A stretch of DNA of 64,000 bases from Streptomyces sp. yr375 (GTDB lineage: Bacteria > Actinomycetota > Actinomycetes > Streptomycetales > Streptomycetaceae): the NCBI RefSeq assembly GCF_900110755.1, contig NZ_FOFF01000029.1, positions 1 through 64,000 of the forward strand, read 5' to 3'. Below are positions 37,191 to 45,507 of the stretch, piece by piece. The notes beneath the pieces are model-generated. The model saw only the letters and a list, made by a program, of their open reading frames with translations, was not told the DNA's origin and searched no databases. How positions within the stretch are numbered: the stretch's first letter is position 1; each line of letters begins with the position of its first letter. The translations under genes and the position numbers were made by a program.

Positions 37191-38396
37191 TCACCAGGTG
37201 GCGGGGAGGGTCTGCGGGCTGCGGGTGAGCAGCCCCTGCCGCCAGTCGATGTCCTCGGTGGCGACGGCGAGCCGCAGTTCGGGCAGCCGCTGGGGCAGCT
37301 TGTGCAGGGCGAGTTCCATCTCCATCTTGGCGAGCCACGCGCCCAGGCAGTAGTGCGGGCCGGCCCCGAAGGCCAGATGCATGGTGCCCGGCGGGCTGAA
37401 CGGCTGGTCGCGCCAGTCCTGCGGATACACCTCGGGGTCCACGCTGGCGGTCATCGTGTCCGCCGCGACCACGCTGCCCGCCGGGATCAACACCCCGCCG
37501 ATCTCGACGTCTTCCGTGGCCCGCCGCAGGAACCCCGGAAGCACGTCCAGGTCACTGATCGGAATGCCCCGCAGCAACTGATCGACGGCGGCCGGGGCCT
37601 TGGCTTCGTCCCGGCCCAACTCGAGCCAGGTGTCGCGCCCTTCGGTCAGCAGATAGACCAGGGTGTTGCCGAGCACGGTGGTGGTGACCTCGTGCCCGGC
37701 GATCACGAGCAGGACGACCAGCCCGACGATCTTCTCCTCGGTCATCTCACCGTCCTGGTCGGCGGCTTGGATGAGCGAGCTGACCAGGTCCTCGCCGGGA
37801 CGGGCGCGCCGCTCCACCAGCAGCTCGCCGCCGAAGGCGACGAAGTCGGCGAGGGCGTCCTGCACGTCCTGGGACGGGAAGGCCGTGGTGGCGAAGGCGT
37901 GGTCGCCCCAGTAGGCGAGCCGCTTGTGGTCGAGATCGTCGAGCCCCATGAGCCGACTGAACACCGCGACGGGCAACGCCCGCGCGAAGCCCTCGACGAG
38001 GTCCACCGGCCGATCCCCCTCGACCAGCCGGTCGATCAACTCGTCGACCACCGAGGCGACCCACGGCCGCCACCGCGCGATGGCCCGGGGAGTGAACGCC
38101 CGACTGACGGTCCGCCGCAGCCGCTGATGCTCGACGCCGTCGGTGTTGTTGAGAACGTCGGGGTTGTCCATCAGATTCGGATACGGCGTCAGCGCCGGCG
38201 CGTCGGCGTCATAGAGATGGGCCCGGTTCAACCGGGAGTCGGCGAGCATCTGCCGCACATCCGCGTGCCGCTGCACCACCCACACCGGCGTCCCCGTCCG
38301 CAACGCGGAAAGAAACGGCGGCCCGAGCACCCCCTTGCCCCGCGGACAGTGCATCGGCACCAACGGCACCCCACCTATCCCACCACTGCTCTCCAC
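37191..38396 (-). CDS. Cytochrome P450
   Basis: This 401-aa protein has the I-helix motif VIAGHEVTTT (~230), the ERR triad region and the heme-binding loop FGAGPHYCLGAWLA (~345), typical of soluble bacterial class I P450s (CYP105/107-like size). GTG 38396 follows GGAGGGAG nine bases upstream; an in-frame TTG at 38417 lies before that SD and is rejected. The gene is last in the minus-strand arm and is convergent with the PKS operon (32-bp gap, no obvious terminator). A late oxidative tailoring role is inferred. Confidence 0.9.
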   Translation of the reverse strand: MESSGGIGGVPLVPMHCPRGKGVLGPPFLSALRTGTPVWVVQRHADVRQMLADSRLNRAHLYDADAPALTPYPNLMDNPDVLNNTDGVEHQRLRRTVSRAFTPRAIARWRPWVASVVDELIDRLVEGDRPVDLVEGFARALPVAVFSRLMGLDDLDHKRLAYWGDHAFATTAFPSQDVQDALADFVAFGGELLVERRARPGEDLVSSLIQAADQDGEMTEEKIVGLVVLLVIAGHEVTTTVLGNTLVYLLTEGRDTWLELGRDEAKAPAAVDQLLRGIPISDLDVLPGFLRRATEDVEIGGVLIPAGSVVAADTMTASVDPEVYPQDWRDQPFSPPGTMHLAFGAGPHYCLGAWLAKMEMELALHKLPQRLPELRLAVATEDIDWRQGLLTRSPQTLPATW

Positions 38397-38493
38397 AGAC
38401 GATCTCCCTCCAGCCAATCAACTCAGCGCCAGAACAACGCCGTTGACCATTTTCGCATTGCCGCGCACGGGAGGAGCGGGGGCCGCCCGGGTT

Positions 38494-38542
38494 GCGTCAC
38501 CCGACCGCCGTCAGCGGCCCACCGGCCCGGGCGCGGTGACGC
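38494..38542 (-). terminator. Inverted repeat between C45 hydrolase and P450 genes
   Basis: GCGTCACC (38494-38501) and GGTGACGC (38535-38542) are perfect 8-bp arms around a 33-base GC-rich loop, in the 183-bp gap after the C45 gene. It may end the long upstream transcript and let the P450 use its own promoter (38,400-38,490). Confidence 0.35.
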
Positions 38543-38579
38543 GTCCGGGCCGGAGCGGGGGCCGTTGGCATTCATCGGG

Positions 38580-39644
38580 TCAGAGGCGGAAGACCTCGGT
38601 GGTCGACAGGGCCGGGTCGCCTCGGCGTACGTGGAGTTCGCCTCGGGTCGGCAGCATGACGACCGCGGCGACCGTCCGCTCGCGCCGGATGTCGCCGCTG
38701 TCCGGGACCCGGATCGGCGGCTCGGCGAGGACGGCGAAGTGCTTCTCCGGGTCGGCGTCGACGGGGAGCGCCGCGAGGCCCGCCGTGGCGGCGTCGAGCC
38801 GCCGCAGGGAGGAGTTGCGGGCGAAGATGTTGATCTGGTCCGCCGCCGTGAAATCGGGGTGCAGGTAGTGGTTGGTGTGGACCAGGGTCGCCGCCTCGCG
38901 GGTCCGGTACTCGCCCTCGAGGTGCTCCACCCACACCGCCCGGCGGGCGTCGCACAGCGTCAGCACCCGGGAGCTGGTCAGGGGCAGGTCGGACAGGACG
39001 GCCAGGGCCTCGTCCACACTGCCCGCCGTGTCGAGCAGGTGGCGGACCGCGAGGTACGGCGACAGGCCCTCGTACGTCCAGTCCCCGCCCAGGACGAGGT
39101 TGATGCCGACGGCGAGGCCGTCGCTGTTGAGGCCGAGATAGCCGAGCAGCCCGCCGAAGCTGAGCACCAGCGAGCGGCGCTTCGTGCCGGCCCGCGCCAC
39201 GTCGAGTACGGCGATGTGGTCGTCCAGGTCGCCGTTGAGGTCGACGCTCTGGGCCAGCACGGGGTGTCCGTCGGCGGCCGGCCCGGTCCGGGCGTACGTC
39301 GTGCAGTCGCCCGTCGTCGGCACCGGAACCCTGCGGTAGCCCATGATCTCCCGGCGCAGTTGGAGCAGCCAGGCCTCGGACTCGTCGAGGCCCGCGCCCG
39401 CCGCGAGCCCCCGGACCTCCTCGGCCAGCTCCGGCGCCGCCGCCGCGACCGACGCCCGGTGGGCGGCGATCGCGGGCAGCAGCCCGGCCAGGGTGACCGG
39501 GGGTTCCATGACCCGGCCGAGCCGGGCGAGGGAGTCGCCGAGGAAGGCGCGCAGGGGGGCGGCGAGGCGTTCACCGTGGGCGCGTCCGGCGGCGAACGGG
39601 TCTCCGTGGACGGGTACGAGGGGAATGCCCGCGCCGCCGGTCAC
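38580..39644 (-). CDS. C45-family Ntn hydrolase / acyltransferase-like protein
   Basis: This 354-aa protein is related to acyl-CoA:6-aminopenicillanate acyltransferase. The segment PTTGDCTTYA (~115-125) carries the expected N-terminal nucleophile Cys exposed by self-cleavage, and is followed by HPVLAQSVDLNGD (~135) and LGYLGLNSDGLAVGINL (~170). Relatives cleave or form amide bonds between acyl chains and amines. The GTG start overlaps the GNAT stop (GTGA), so expression is coupled. Here it may remove or exchange an acyl protecting group placed by the GNAT; that is inference from adjacency. The residue before the nucleophile is Asp instead of the common Gly. Confidence 0.8.
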   Translation of the reverse strand: MTGGAGIPLVPVHGDPFAAGRAHGERLAAPLRAFLGDSLARLGRVMEPPVTLAGLLPAIAAHRASVAAAAPELAEEVRGLAAGAGLDESEAWLLQLRREIMGYRRVPVPTTGDCTTYARTGPAADGHPVLAQSVDLNGDLDDHIAVLDVARAGTKRRSLVLSFGGLLGYLGLNSDGLAVGINLVLGGDWTYEGLSPYLAVRHLLDTAGSVDEALAVLSDLPLTSSRVLTLCDARRAVWVEHLEGEYRTREAATLVHTNHYLHPDFTAADQINIFARNSSLRRLDAATAGLAALPVDADPEKHFAVLAEPPIRVPDSGDIRRERTVAAVVMLPTRGELHVRRGDPALSTTEVFRL

Positions 39645-40264
39645 CGGACGGCGTCCAGCCGGGACACCTTGGGTCCGGCCGCCAACTGCCGCTTCACCTC
39701 GGGCCATTCGGGGCGCAGGACGCTGTAGAAGACGGCGTCCCTGCGCCGCCCGCCGGGCATGTAGTTGAAGCTGCGCAGGGTGCCCTCCTCCGTGGCGCCG
39801 ATGTTCCGCAGCCCCTGCCGGGCCTGGACGTTGAGCTCGTCGGTCTTGAACTCGACGCGCTCGGCCCCCATCCGCTCGAAGGCGTGCTCCAACAGCAAAT
39901 ATTTCGCCCAGCGGTTGACGCCCTTGCCCTGGAAGTCGACGCCGAGCCAGGACCAGCCGATCTCCAGCCGGGCGTCGGCCTCGGCCATGTTGCCGTAGCT
40001 CATGCTGCCGGCGACCCGGCCGGTGCGCAGGTCGGTGATGACGTGGACGGCGCGGCGGCCGGCCGCGTGGTCGGCGAGGGTGGCGTCGAAGAACGTCTCG
40101 AAGTCGGCGTCGGTCTCGATGAGGGAGACGAAGTAGCGCCAGATCTCCGGGGCCATGGCGACCGCGCGGATCGCCTCCCGGTCCTCGGGAGTGACCGGGG
40201 TGAGCCGGACGTGGTCGTTCGCCAGCGTGGTGGCCGCGCTCTCGGACCAGTTCATGCTGTTCAC
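39641..40264 (-). CDS. GNAT acetyltransferase, RimJ/RimL-like
   Basis: This 207-aa protein has the GNAT acceptor strand and acyl-CoA loop (EIGWSWLGVDFQGKGVNRWAK is the beta4/loop region, residues ~100-120) and FKTDELNVQARQGLRNIGA, typical of RimJ/L and similar N-acyltransferases. The GTG at 40264 overlaps the ACP stop by GTGA; ATG 40255 is an alternative. Its place between an ACP gene and an amidohydrolase-like gene suggests N-acylation of an ACP-bound amine or hydrazine. A comparable ligase-ACP-GNAT set handles hydrazinoacetate in triacsin biosynthesis, as I recall that pathway. Confidence 0.85.
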   Translation of the reverse strand: MNSMNWSESAATTLANDHVRLTPVTPEDREAIRAVAMAPEIWRYFVSLIETDADFETFFDATLADHAAGRRAVHVITDLRTGRVAGSMSYGNMAEADARLEIGWSWLGVDFQGKGVNRWAKYLLLEHAFERMGAERVEFKTDELNVQARQGLRNIGATEEGTLRSFNYMPGGRRRDAVFYSVLRPEWPEVKRQLAAGPKVSRLDAVR

Positions 40265-40545
40265 ACCGCCTTCGTGGAGTGCCGGGACAGAGCCGCCACG
40301 ACATCGCCCAGGGTGCGCATGTCGGCGAGGTCGTGCTCGGTGAAGCTACCCAGGTCGACGCCGGTGTCCTGGCAGACCGAGGTGAGGAAGAGCACCTTGT
40401 TGAGCGACGTCAGGCCGTAGACGTCGGTCATGTCCGCGTTCAGGTCCAGGGTGTCGGGGGCCGGGTCCTCGACCAGCACGGTCGCCAGGTTCTCGCGGGC
40501 GGCCTGCTCGATGTGCTGAACTGCCTCGGGCATGGACTCAGGCAT
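40261..40545 (-). CDS. Stand-alone acyl/peptidyl carrier protein
   Basis: This 94-aa protein has the carrier motif VYGLTSLNKVLFL, in which the Ser of GLTSL is the probable phosphopantetheine site. It overlaps the adenylate ligase gene by 8 bp and the GNAT gene by 4 bp, so the ligase is its likely loading enzyme. It probably carries the hydrazino acid or another small acid during tailoring. Confidence 0.88.
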   Translation of the reverse strand: MPESMPEAVQHIEQAARENLATVLVEDPAPDTLDLNADMTDVYGLTSLNKVLFLTSVCQDTGVDLGSFTEHDLADMRTLGDVVAALSRHSTKAV

Positions 40546-42172
40546 GGATTCCCTCGCTGTTGTCGTTGATCTCTTGCTGGTGGACTTCGTGGATCTGTTT
40601 CCGCCGGGGCTTGAACTGCGAGGTGAGCAGGCCGTTCTCGATACTGAACGGCTCCTTCGCGACGATCACCCGGCGGATGCGCTCGTCCGGCTCCAAGTCG
40701 CTGTTGGCGAGCGCCAGTTGGGCGGCGATCGCCTCGTGGTCGGCGGGCAGGCCGGCCGGGGAGACGACGGCCACCAGGTCGGTCTGCGCGGGGCAGTACA
40801 GGACGCACTCGGCGATCGCCTCACCGCTCGCCCGCAGCCGCTCCTCGATCGGCCGGACGACGATCTTGCGGCCGTTGTCCAGGACGATCACGTCGTCGGC
40901 CCGGCCCTGTACGAAGAGGAAGCCGTCGTCGTCGAGATGGCCGAGGTCGCCGGTGCGCACCGTGCCGTCGGGGCCGAAGACGCGCTCGGAGTCGCCGGGC
41001 GCGGCGTAGGCGTAGCGCACGTTGACCGGGTGGTCGCTGCGGACGCTGATCACCCCGTCCTCGCCGATGATGACCTCCTTGCCGGGCAGGACCTGCCCGA
41101 CACTGCCCTCTCGGTGGGCGCCGGGGTGGTTCTTGGTGACGATGCAGGTCTCGTTCAGGCCGTAGCCCTCGAAGATGGGCAGTCCGGCGCCGTTGAAGAA
41201 GCTCAGCACGGCGGCGCTCGCCGGGGCGGAGCCCGTCCACAGGTAGCGGACCCGGTCGCCGAACAGTCCGCGGGCCACCTCCGCCACCGGGGTGCCGGCC
41301 CGGCGGGCGCGGGCCTCGATGTGCCGGCGGGCGCTCTCGTAGAAGGCCGGTACGCCCATGACGACGGTGGGCCGCGCCTTGGGCAGCACGGCGAAGGCCG
41401 CCTCGTAGGTGCTGACGGTGACGTCGTGGCCGTCGACGAGCGCCGAGTAGATCCAGTAGCGCTGCTGGAGCAGGGACAGCGGCAGGAACACGAACACGTC
41501 GTCGCCGGGGCCGTGCGCGAAGATCTGCCGTACGGCGTGCAGCGAGCCGTCGATGCTGCCCGCCGTCGCCGCGAGGCCCTTGGGCACGCCGGTGCTGCCC
41601 GAGGTGAACTTGACGGTGGTGGTGTCGAGCGGCGCGTACCGCACGGCCGGCAGGGGCTCGCTCTCCTCGCCCGGCTTCTCGGACATCGGCCGTACGTCGG
41701 CGATGGGCACCGTGCCCGGCGCGGTGCCGGGGCGGTCGGTGAAGAGCAGCGTGATGCCGTAGCGGTCCATCAGTTCGGCGGAGGGCTCGAACTTGCCGGG
41801 TTCGAAACCGGCGGTCTCCGCCTTGAGTCGCAGCGCGGCGAGGTCCAGCAGGACCCACTCCAGGCTGTTGGCGGCGAGGATGCCGATCCGGCTCCCGGGC
41901 CCGACCCCGCGTTCCCGCAGCCGGGCCGCGAGCCGCCCGGACCGCTCGTAGAGGTCGGCGAGGCTCAGGGTCTCCGTACCGTCGAGGCGGGCGAAGGAGA
42001 TCCGGCCGGGGTGGACGGGCGGGGCGGAGACGATCCGGTTCAGGTACGAGTCCGCATGGGCCGAGTCCGCATGGGGCGAGTCCGGATGGGCCGAGTCCGC
42101 ATGGGGCGAGTCCGGATGGGGCGAGTCCGGATGGGGCGAGTCGGGAGGGTACGAGTCCGTGGGGGCCGTCAT
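40538..42172 (-). CDS. AMP-dependent acid ligase with N-terminal PDSPH repeats
   Basis: This 544-aa ANL-superfamily enzyme has KFTSGSTGVPKGL (P-loop, ~190), LPLSLLQQRY (~240), FEGYGLNETCIV (~330), TGDLGHLDDDGF (~405), GRADDVIVLDNGRKI and a C-terminal catalytic Lys region (SQFKPRRKQ). The first ~42 residues are a pentapeptide repeat (DSPHP/DSAHA) unlike the rest of the family, coded by 15-bp tandem repeats. It overlaps the NRPS stop (TGATG) and the ACP start, so loading the adjacent ACP is the likely job. The substrate cannot be read from sequence; the hydrazino acid made nearby is a candidate. Confidence 0.88.
   Translation of the reverse strand: MTAPTDSYPPDSPHPDSPHPDSPHADSAHPDSPHADSAHADSYLNRIVSAPPVHPGRISFARLDGTETLSLADLYERSGRLAARLRERGVGPGSRIGILAANSLEWVLLDLAALRLKAETAGFEPGKFEPSAELMDRYGITLLFTDRPGTAPGTVPIADVRPMSEKPGEESEPLPAVRYAPLDTTTVKFTSGSTGVPKGLAATAGSIDGSLHAVRQIFAHGPGDDVFVFLPLSLLQQRYWIYSALVDGHDVTVSTYEAAFAVLPKARPTVVMGVPAFYESARRHIEARARRAGTPVAEVARGLFGDRVRYLWTGSAPASAAVLSFFNGAGLPIFEGYGLNETCIVTKNHPGAHREGSVGQVLPGKEVIIGEDGVISVRSDHPVNVRYAYAAPGDSERVFGPDGTVRTGDLGHLDDDGFLFVQGRADDVIVLDNGRKIVVRPIEERLRASGEAIAECVLYCPAQTDLVAVVSPAGLPADHEAIAAQLALANSDLEPDERIRRVIVAKEPFSIENGLLTSQFKPRRKQIHEVHQQEINDNSEGIHA
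42047..42151. repeat. Seven 15-bp tandem repeats inside the ligase gene
   Basis: The unit CGAGTCCGSATGGGS (S = G or C) recurs in register at 42047, 42062, 42077, 42092, 42107, 42122 and, degenerate, 42137. It encodes the N-terminal DSPH/DSAH pentapeptides of the ligase. Copy number is likely to vary between strains by slippage. Confidence 0.85.
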
Positions 42173-45100
42173 CAGGCGTCCGCTCCTTTCTTCGTCAGGG
42201 TGATGTGGGCGGCCATGGCGCGCAGCGTCTCCAGGTCGGCCATCCGCTCCAGGGGGATGCTGATCCGGAACTCCTTGCGCACGGCGGTGATGATGCGGGC
42301 GGCGGCCAGGGAGTCCCCGCCCAGGTCGTAGAGGCTGTCGGTCGGGCCCGCCTCGGTGCGCAGGACCTTCGTCCAGATGCCGGCGAGGGTCTTCTCCGTC
42401 TCGTCGGCGAAGGCGGCGCCGCCGCCCTCCGCGACCGGGTTCCCCTCGGCGGCCGGATCGACGGCGGTGGCGGCCAGCGCCTTGCGGTCGACCTTGCCGT
42501 TGCGGGTCAGCGGCAGTTCCGGGTGCCAGACCAGCACCGACGGGATCATGTAGTCGGGCAGGTCGCGGCGGAGCGCCTCGCGCAGTTCGGCCAGCGCGGG
42601 ACGGTCCTCGCCGGCCGGCACGAGGTGGGCCACCAGCCGGTCGCCGCGCGCGCCGGGCCGCGCCGCGACCACCGCCTGCCGTACGGCGTCCAGCGCCACC
42701 AGCCGGGTCTCCACCTCGCCCGCCTCGATGCGGTAGCCGTTGACCTTGATCTGGAAGTCGCCCCGGCCGAGGATCTGGATCGACCCGTCGGGCAGATAGC
42801 GGCCCAGGTCACCGGTGCGGTAGAGGCGTTCGCCGCGCCGGGCGTCGTGCCGGAACCGTTCGGCGGTGCGCTGTTCGTCGCCCCAGTAGCCGCGGGCGAG
42901 ACCGGCGCCGGCGGCGCAGATCTCGCCGGTGACCCAGTCGGGGGCGTCCAGGCCGTCCCGGTCCAGGACGTACGCCCGGTTGTTGGCGTTGGGGCGGCCG
43001 TACGGGATGGACTCGCTGCCGTCCTCGTCGGGGCCCACGGGGTGCAGGATGTTCCAGATGGTCGTCTCGGTGGGGCCGCCGAGGGAGACCACCGACAGCT
43101 CCGGCATGGTCCGGCGCAGCGCTGCGGGCAGCGTGGGCGGGATGCGGTCGCCGCTCATCATCACCAGCCGCAGCGCGGGCGGTACGGCGGAGTCGGCGAG
43201 CGCCTGATCGTGCATCAGGGACACGATGGCGGGCACCGAGTTCCACACCGTGACCCCGGCCGAGGCGCACAGCTCCAGCCAGTGCGCCGGGTCGGCGGCC
43301 CGCCCCGCGTCGGGCATCACGAGGGCCGCACCGGCCGACAGGGCGCCGAAGACGTCCCACACCGACAGGTCGAAGTTGAACGCGCTGACGGCGAAGAACC
43401 GGTCGGCGGGGCCGATGCCGAACCGCTCCGCGCAGTCGGCGACGACGTTGGCCACACTGCGGTGGCTGACCATGACGCCCTTGGGCTCCCCGGTGGTCCC
43501 CGAGGTGTAGAGGACGTACGCGAGGTCGTCGGGACAGGCACCGGGCAGCGGCGCGGGCGGGGCGGGCGAGGTCGCCGCCGGTGCCGCCGCGCTGCCGGTC
43601 AGGTCGAGTACTTCCCGGTCCGTGTCCTCGTAGCCGGTGTTGGTGAGGACCAGTCGGACGCGGCCGTCGCGCAGCATGTACTCCCGGCGGGCGGCGGGCA
43701 GCGCGGCGTCGACGGGCAGGTAGGCGCCGCCGGCCAGGACGGTGGCGAGGATGCCGGTGATCTGGTCCGGGCCCCGGGTCGCCACCAGGCCGACCAACTC
43801 GTCGCGTGCCAGGCCCCGTTCGCGCAGCCAGTGGGCGGCGTGGGAGGCGCGGGCGAGGAGTTCGCCGTACGTCACCGTGGCGTCGGAGGTGATGACGGCG
43901 GGCGCGTCCGGGGACTGCCGGGCGCGGGCGACGAAGGCCTCGCCGAGCAGGGTGTCCGGCAGTGCGACGGCGGTGTCGTTGGCGGCCCTGCGCCTGGCGC
44001 GCTGGGCCTCGGGCAGCAGGTCGAAGTCGGTTGCCTGCCAGGCGTGTTCCTCGGTGAGGGTCTCCAGCAAAGTCCGGTAGCCGTGCACGAGGGCGGCCGG
44101 CAGCCCTTCGGGGAACAGCTCGTCCACGCTGTCGAACTGGACGACGAGCCCGCCGCGTCGCTCCATGGCGAACACGTTGAGCCACACCTGCGGGGTCTGG
44201 CTCACCGTGTACGTCTCGGGGCCGAACAGTTCCAGCGCGGAGCCGTCCACGCCGTCCTGTCCGTGTCCGAGGGCGCTGTTGAAGGTGAACGGCATCCGGG
44301 CCCCGGCCGGTCCGCCGCGCCTGCGGGACAGTTCCCGCAGGGCGTCCAGGCCGGAGAAGTGCCGGTGGTCCAGGTCGGTGCGCAGCCGGGTCTGCACCGC
44401 GCGGGCCCGCTCCACGAACGGCATCCGGCGGTCGACGGCCACCTCCACCAGCATGGTGTCGGAGAACTGGCCGATCGCGTCGAAGGCCCGGGGGTGCACC
44501 GGCGGGCGGTTGGCGACCGTGGTGTTGAGGGTGAACGCGGACCCCGCGCCCCAGGTGGCGAGGGTCTCCGCGTACGCGGCAAGGAGCAGCGCGGACGGGG
44601 TGAGCCCCGCCTCGGCCGCCCGCCCCCGCAGCACCGTCCACCGCCGCGCGTCGAGCCGCACCTCCCGGGGCACGAACCGCGCCCCGGTGATCGACGCGGG
44701 AGAGACCCGCAGCGGGAGATCCGGGTGCGGCGCGAGGTCGTCGAGGCGGTCGAGCCAGTACGCGCGGGAGCGGCGGGCCGGGGCGCGGGCGGCGGCCTGC
44801 TCCAGGGCGGCCACATGGTCGCTGAAGCGCAGCTCCTCGGGGCCGTCGGCGTCGACGTCCGGTCCCTGCTCGTACGCCTGCCACCAGGCGCGGAAGAACA
44901 GGAACATGCTGATGCCGTCCATCACCAGGCCGTCGTGGCTGATGTGCAGCACCGTCAGGTCGTCGGCGAGGACGGTCGCCTCGACGGCGATCAGCGGGCC
45001 GTCGGCGGGCAGCACCCGGTGCGAGCGTTCGGCGCGCAGCGCCGAGCGGATCTCGCGCCGCCGCTCCGCGCTCTCGCCGCGCAGGTCCAGCCGGGCGATG

Positions 45101-45507
45101 CGGAGCGCCGCGCCGGGCGGCTGCTCGGTCTGCCGGTCGTCGGCGGGGAAGCGGGAGCGCAGCGCGCTGTGCCGGTCGACGACGTGGGTGAGGGCGGCCT
45201 CCAGCCGGTCCAGGTCCCAGACGCCCTCGACCTCGTGGTAGACGTGGCTGGCCACGTCGCCGATCTCGAAGAGGCCGTCCCGGCCGAGCAGATAGCCGCG
45301 TTGCAGGGGTGTCAGCGGGAAGCCGCGGGTGCGGCGGGCCTGGTCGGCGAGATGGGCGACCAGGCCTTCCTTCGCGGCCCTGATCCGGGCCACGAACTCG
45401 GGGTCCATCCGCTCGCGTACGCCCTGGAGCCGCAGGTCACCGCCTTCCAGGGTGATCGCAAGGCCCCGCTGCTCCATCTCCTTCAGGAGGTCGAGGTGGG
45501 AGCTCAC
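42172..45507 (-). CDS. NRPS: docking domain, Cy, A (cysteine-like code), PCP
   Basis: This 1,111-aa protein starts with a TubC-type docking domain (~5-50; LLKEMEQRGLAITLEGGDL). A heterocyclization-type condensation domain (~60-490) follows, with PLTPLQRGYLLGR, the DxxxxDxxS signature in SHDGLVMDGISM, TFNSALG and SQTPQVWL. The A domain (~500-1010) has YTSGTTGEPKGVM, FNFDLSVWDVFG and LGGPTETTIW. Its derived specificity residues D-L-W-N-M-S-L-I-W-K differ little from the cysteine code D-L-Y-N-L-S-L-I-W-K. The PCP has DLGGDSLAAARI (~1060). A thiazoline-forming cysteine incorporation is predicted. The GTG at 45507 overlaps the stop of the cupin-MetRS-carrier gene (GTGA), and the docking domain suggests that protein as upstream partner. 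Confidence 0.9.
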   Translation of the reverse strand: MSSHLDLLKEMEQRGLAITLEGGDLRLQGVRERMDPEFVARIRAAKEGLVAHLADQARRTRGFPLTPLQRGYLLGRDGLFEIGDVASHVYHEVEGVWDLDRLEAALTHVVDRHSALRSRFPADDRQTEQPPGAALRIARLDLRGESAERRREIRSALRAERSHRVLPADGPLIAVEATVLADDLTVLHISHDGLVMDGISMFLFFRAWWQAYEQGPDVDADGPEELRFSDHVAALEQAAARAPARRSRAYWLDRLDDLAPHPDLPLRVSPASITGARFVPREVRLDARRWTVLRGRAAEAGLTPSALLLAAYAETLATWGAGSAFTLNTTVANRPPVHPRAFDAIGQFSDTMLVEVAVDRRMPFVERARAVQTRLRTDLDHRHFSGLDALRELSRRRGGPAGARMPFTFNSALGHGQDGVDGSALELFGPETYTVSQTPQVWLNVFAMERRGGLVVQFDSVDELFPEGLPAALVHGYRTLLETLTEEHAWQATDFDLLPEAQRARRRAANDTAVALPDTLLGEAFVARARQSPDAPAVITSDATVTYGELLARASHAAHWLRERGLARDELVGLVATRGPDQITGILATVLAGGAYLPVDAALPAARREYMLRDGRVRLVLTNTGYEDTDREVLDLTGSAAAPAATSPAPPAPLPGACPDDLAYVLYTSGTTGEPKGVMVSHRSVANVVADCAERFGIGPADRFFAVSAFNFDLSVWDVFGALSAGAALVMPDAGRAADPAHWLELCASAGVTVWNSVPAIVSLMHDQALADSAVPPALRLVMMSGDRIPPTLPAALRRTMPELSVVSLGGPTETTIWNILHPVGPDEDGSESIPYGRPNANNRAYVLDRDGLDAPDWVTGEICAAGAGLARGYWGDEQRTAERFRHDARRGERLYRTGDLGRYLPDGSIQILGRGDFQIKVNGYRIEAGEVETRLVALDAVRQAVVAARPGARGDRLVAHLVPAGEDRPALAELREALRRDLPDYMIPSVLVWHPELPLTRNGKVDRKALAATAVDPAAEGNPVAEGGGAAFADETEKTLAGIWTKVLRTEAGPTDSLYDLGGDSLAAARIITAVRKEFRISIPLERMADLETLRAMAAHITLTKKGADA

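Noticed and set aside
38461..38580. Small genes in the gap between the C45 and P450 genes
   Set aside because: Only short frames without SD; better explained by an inverted repeat and a promoter.
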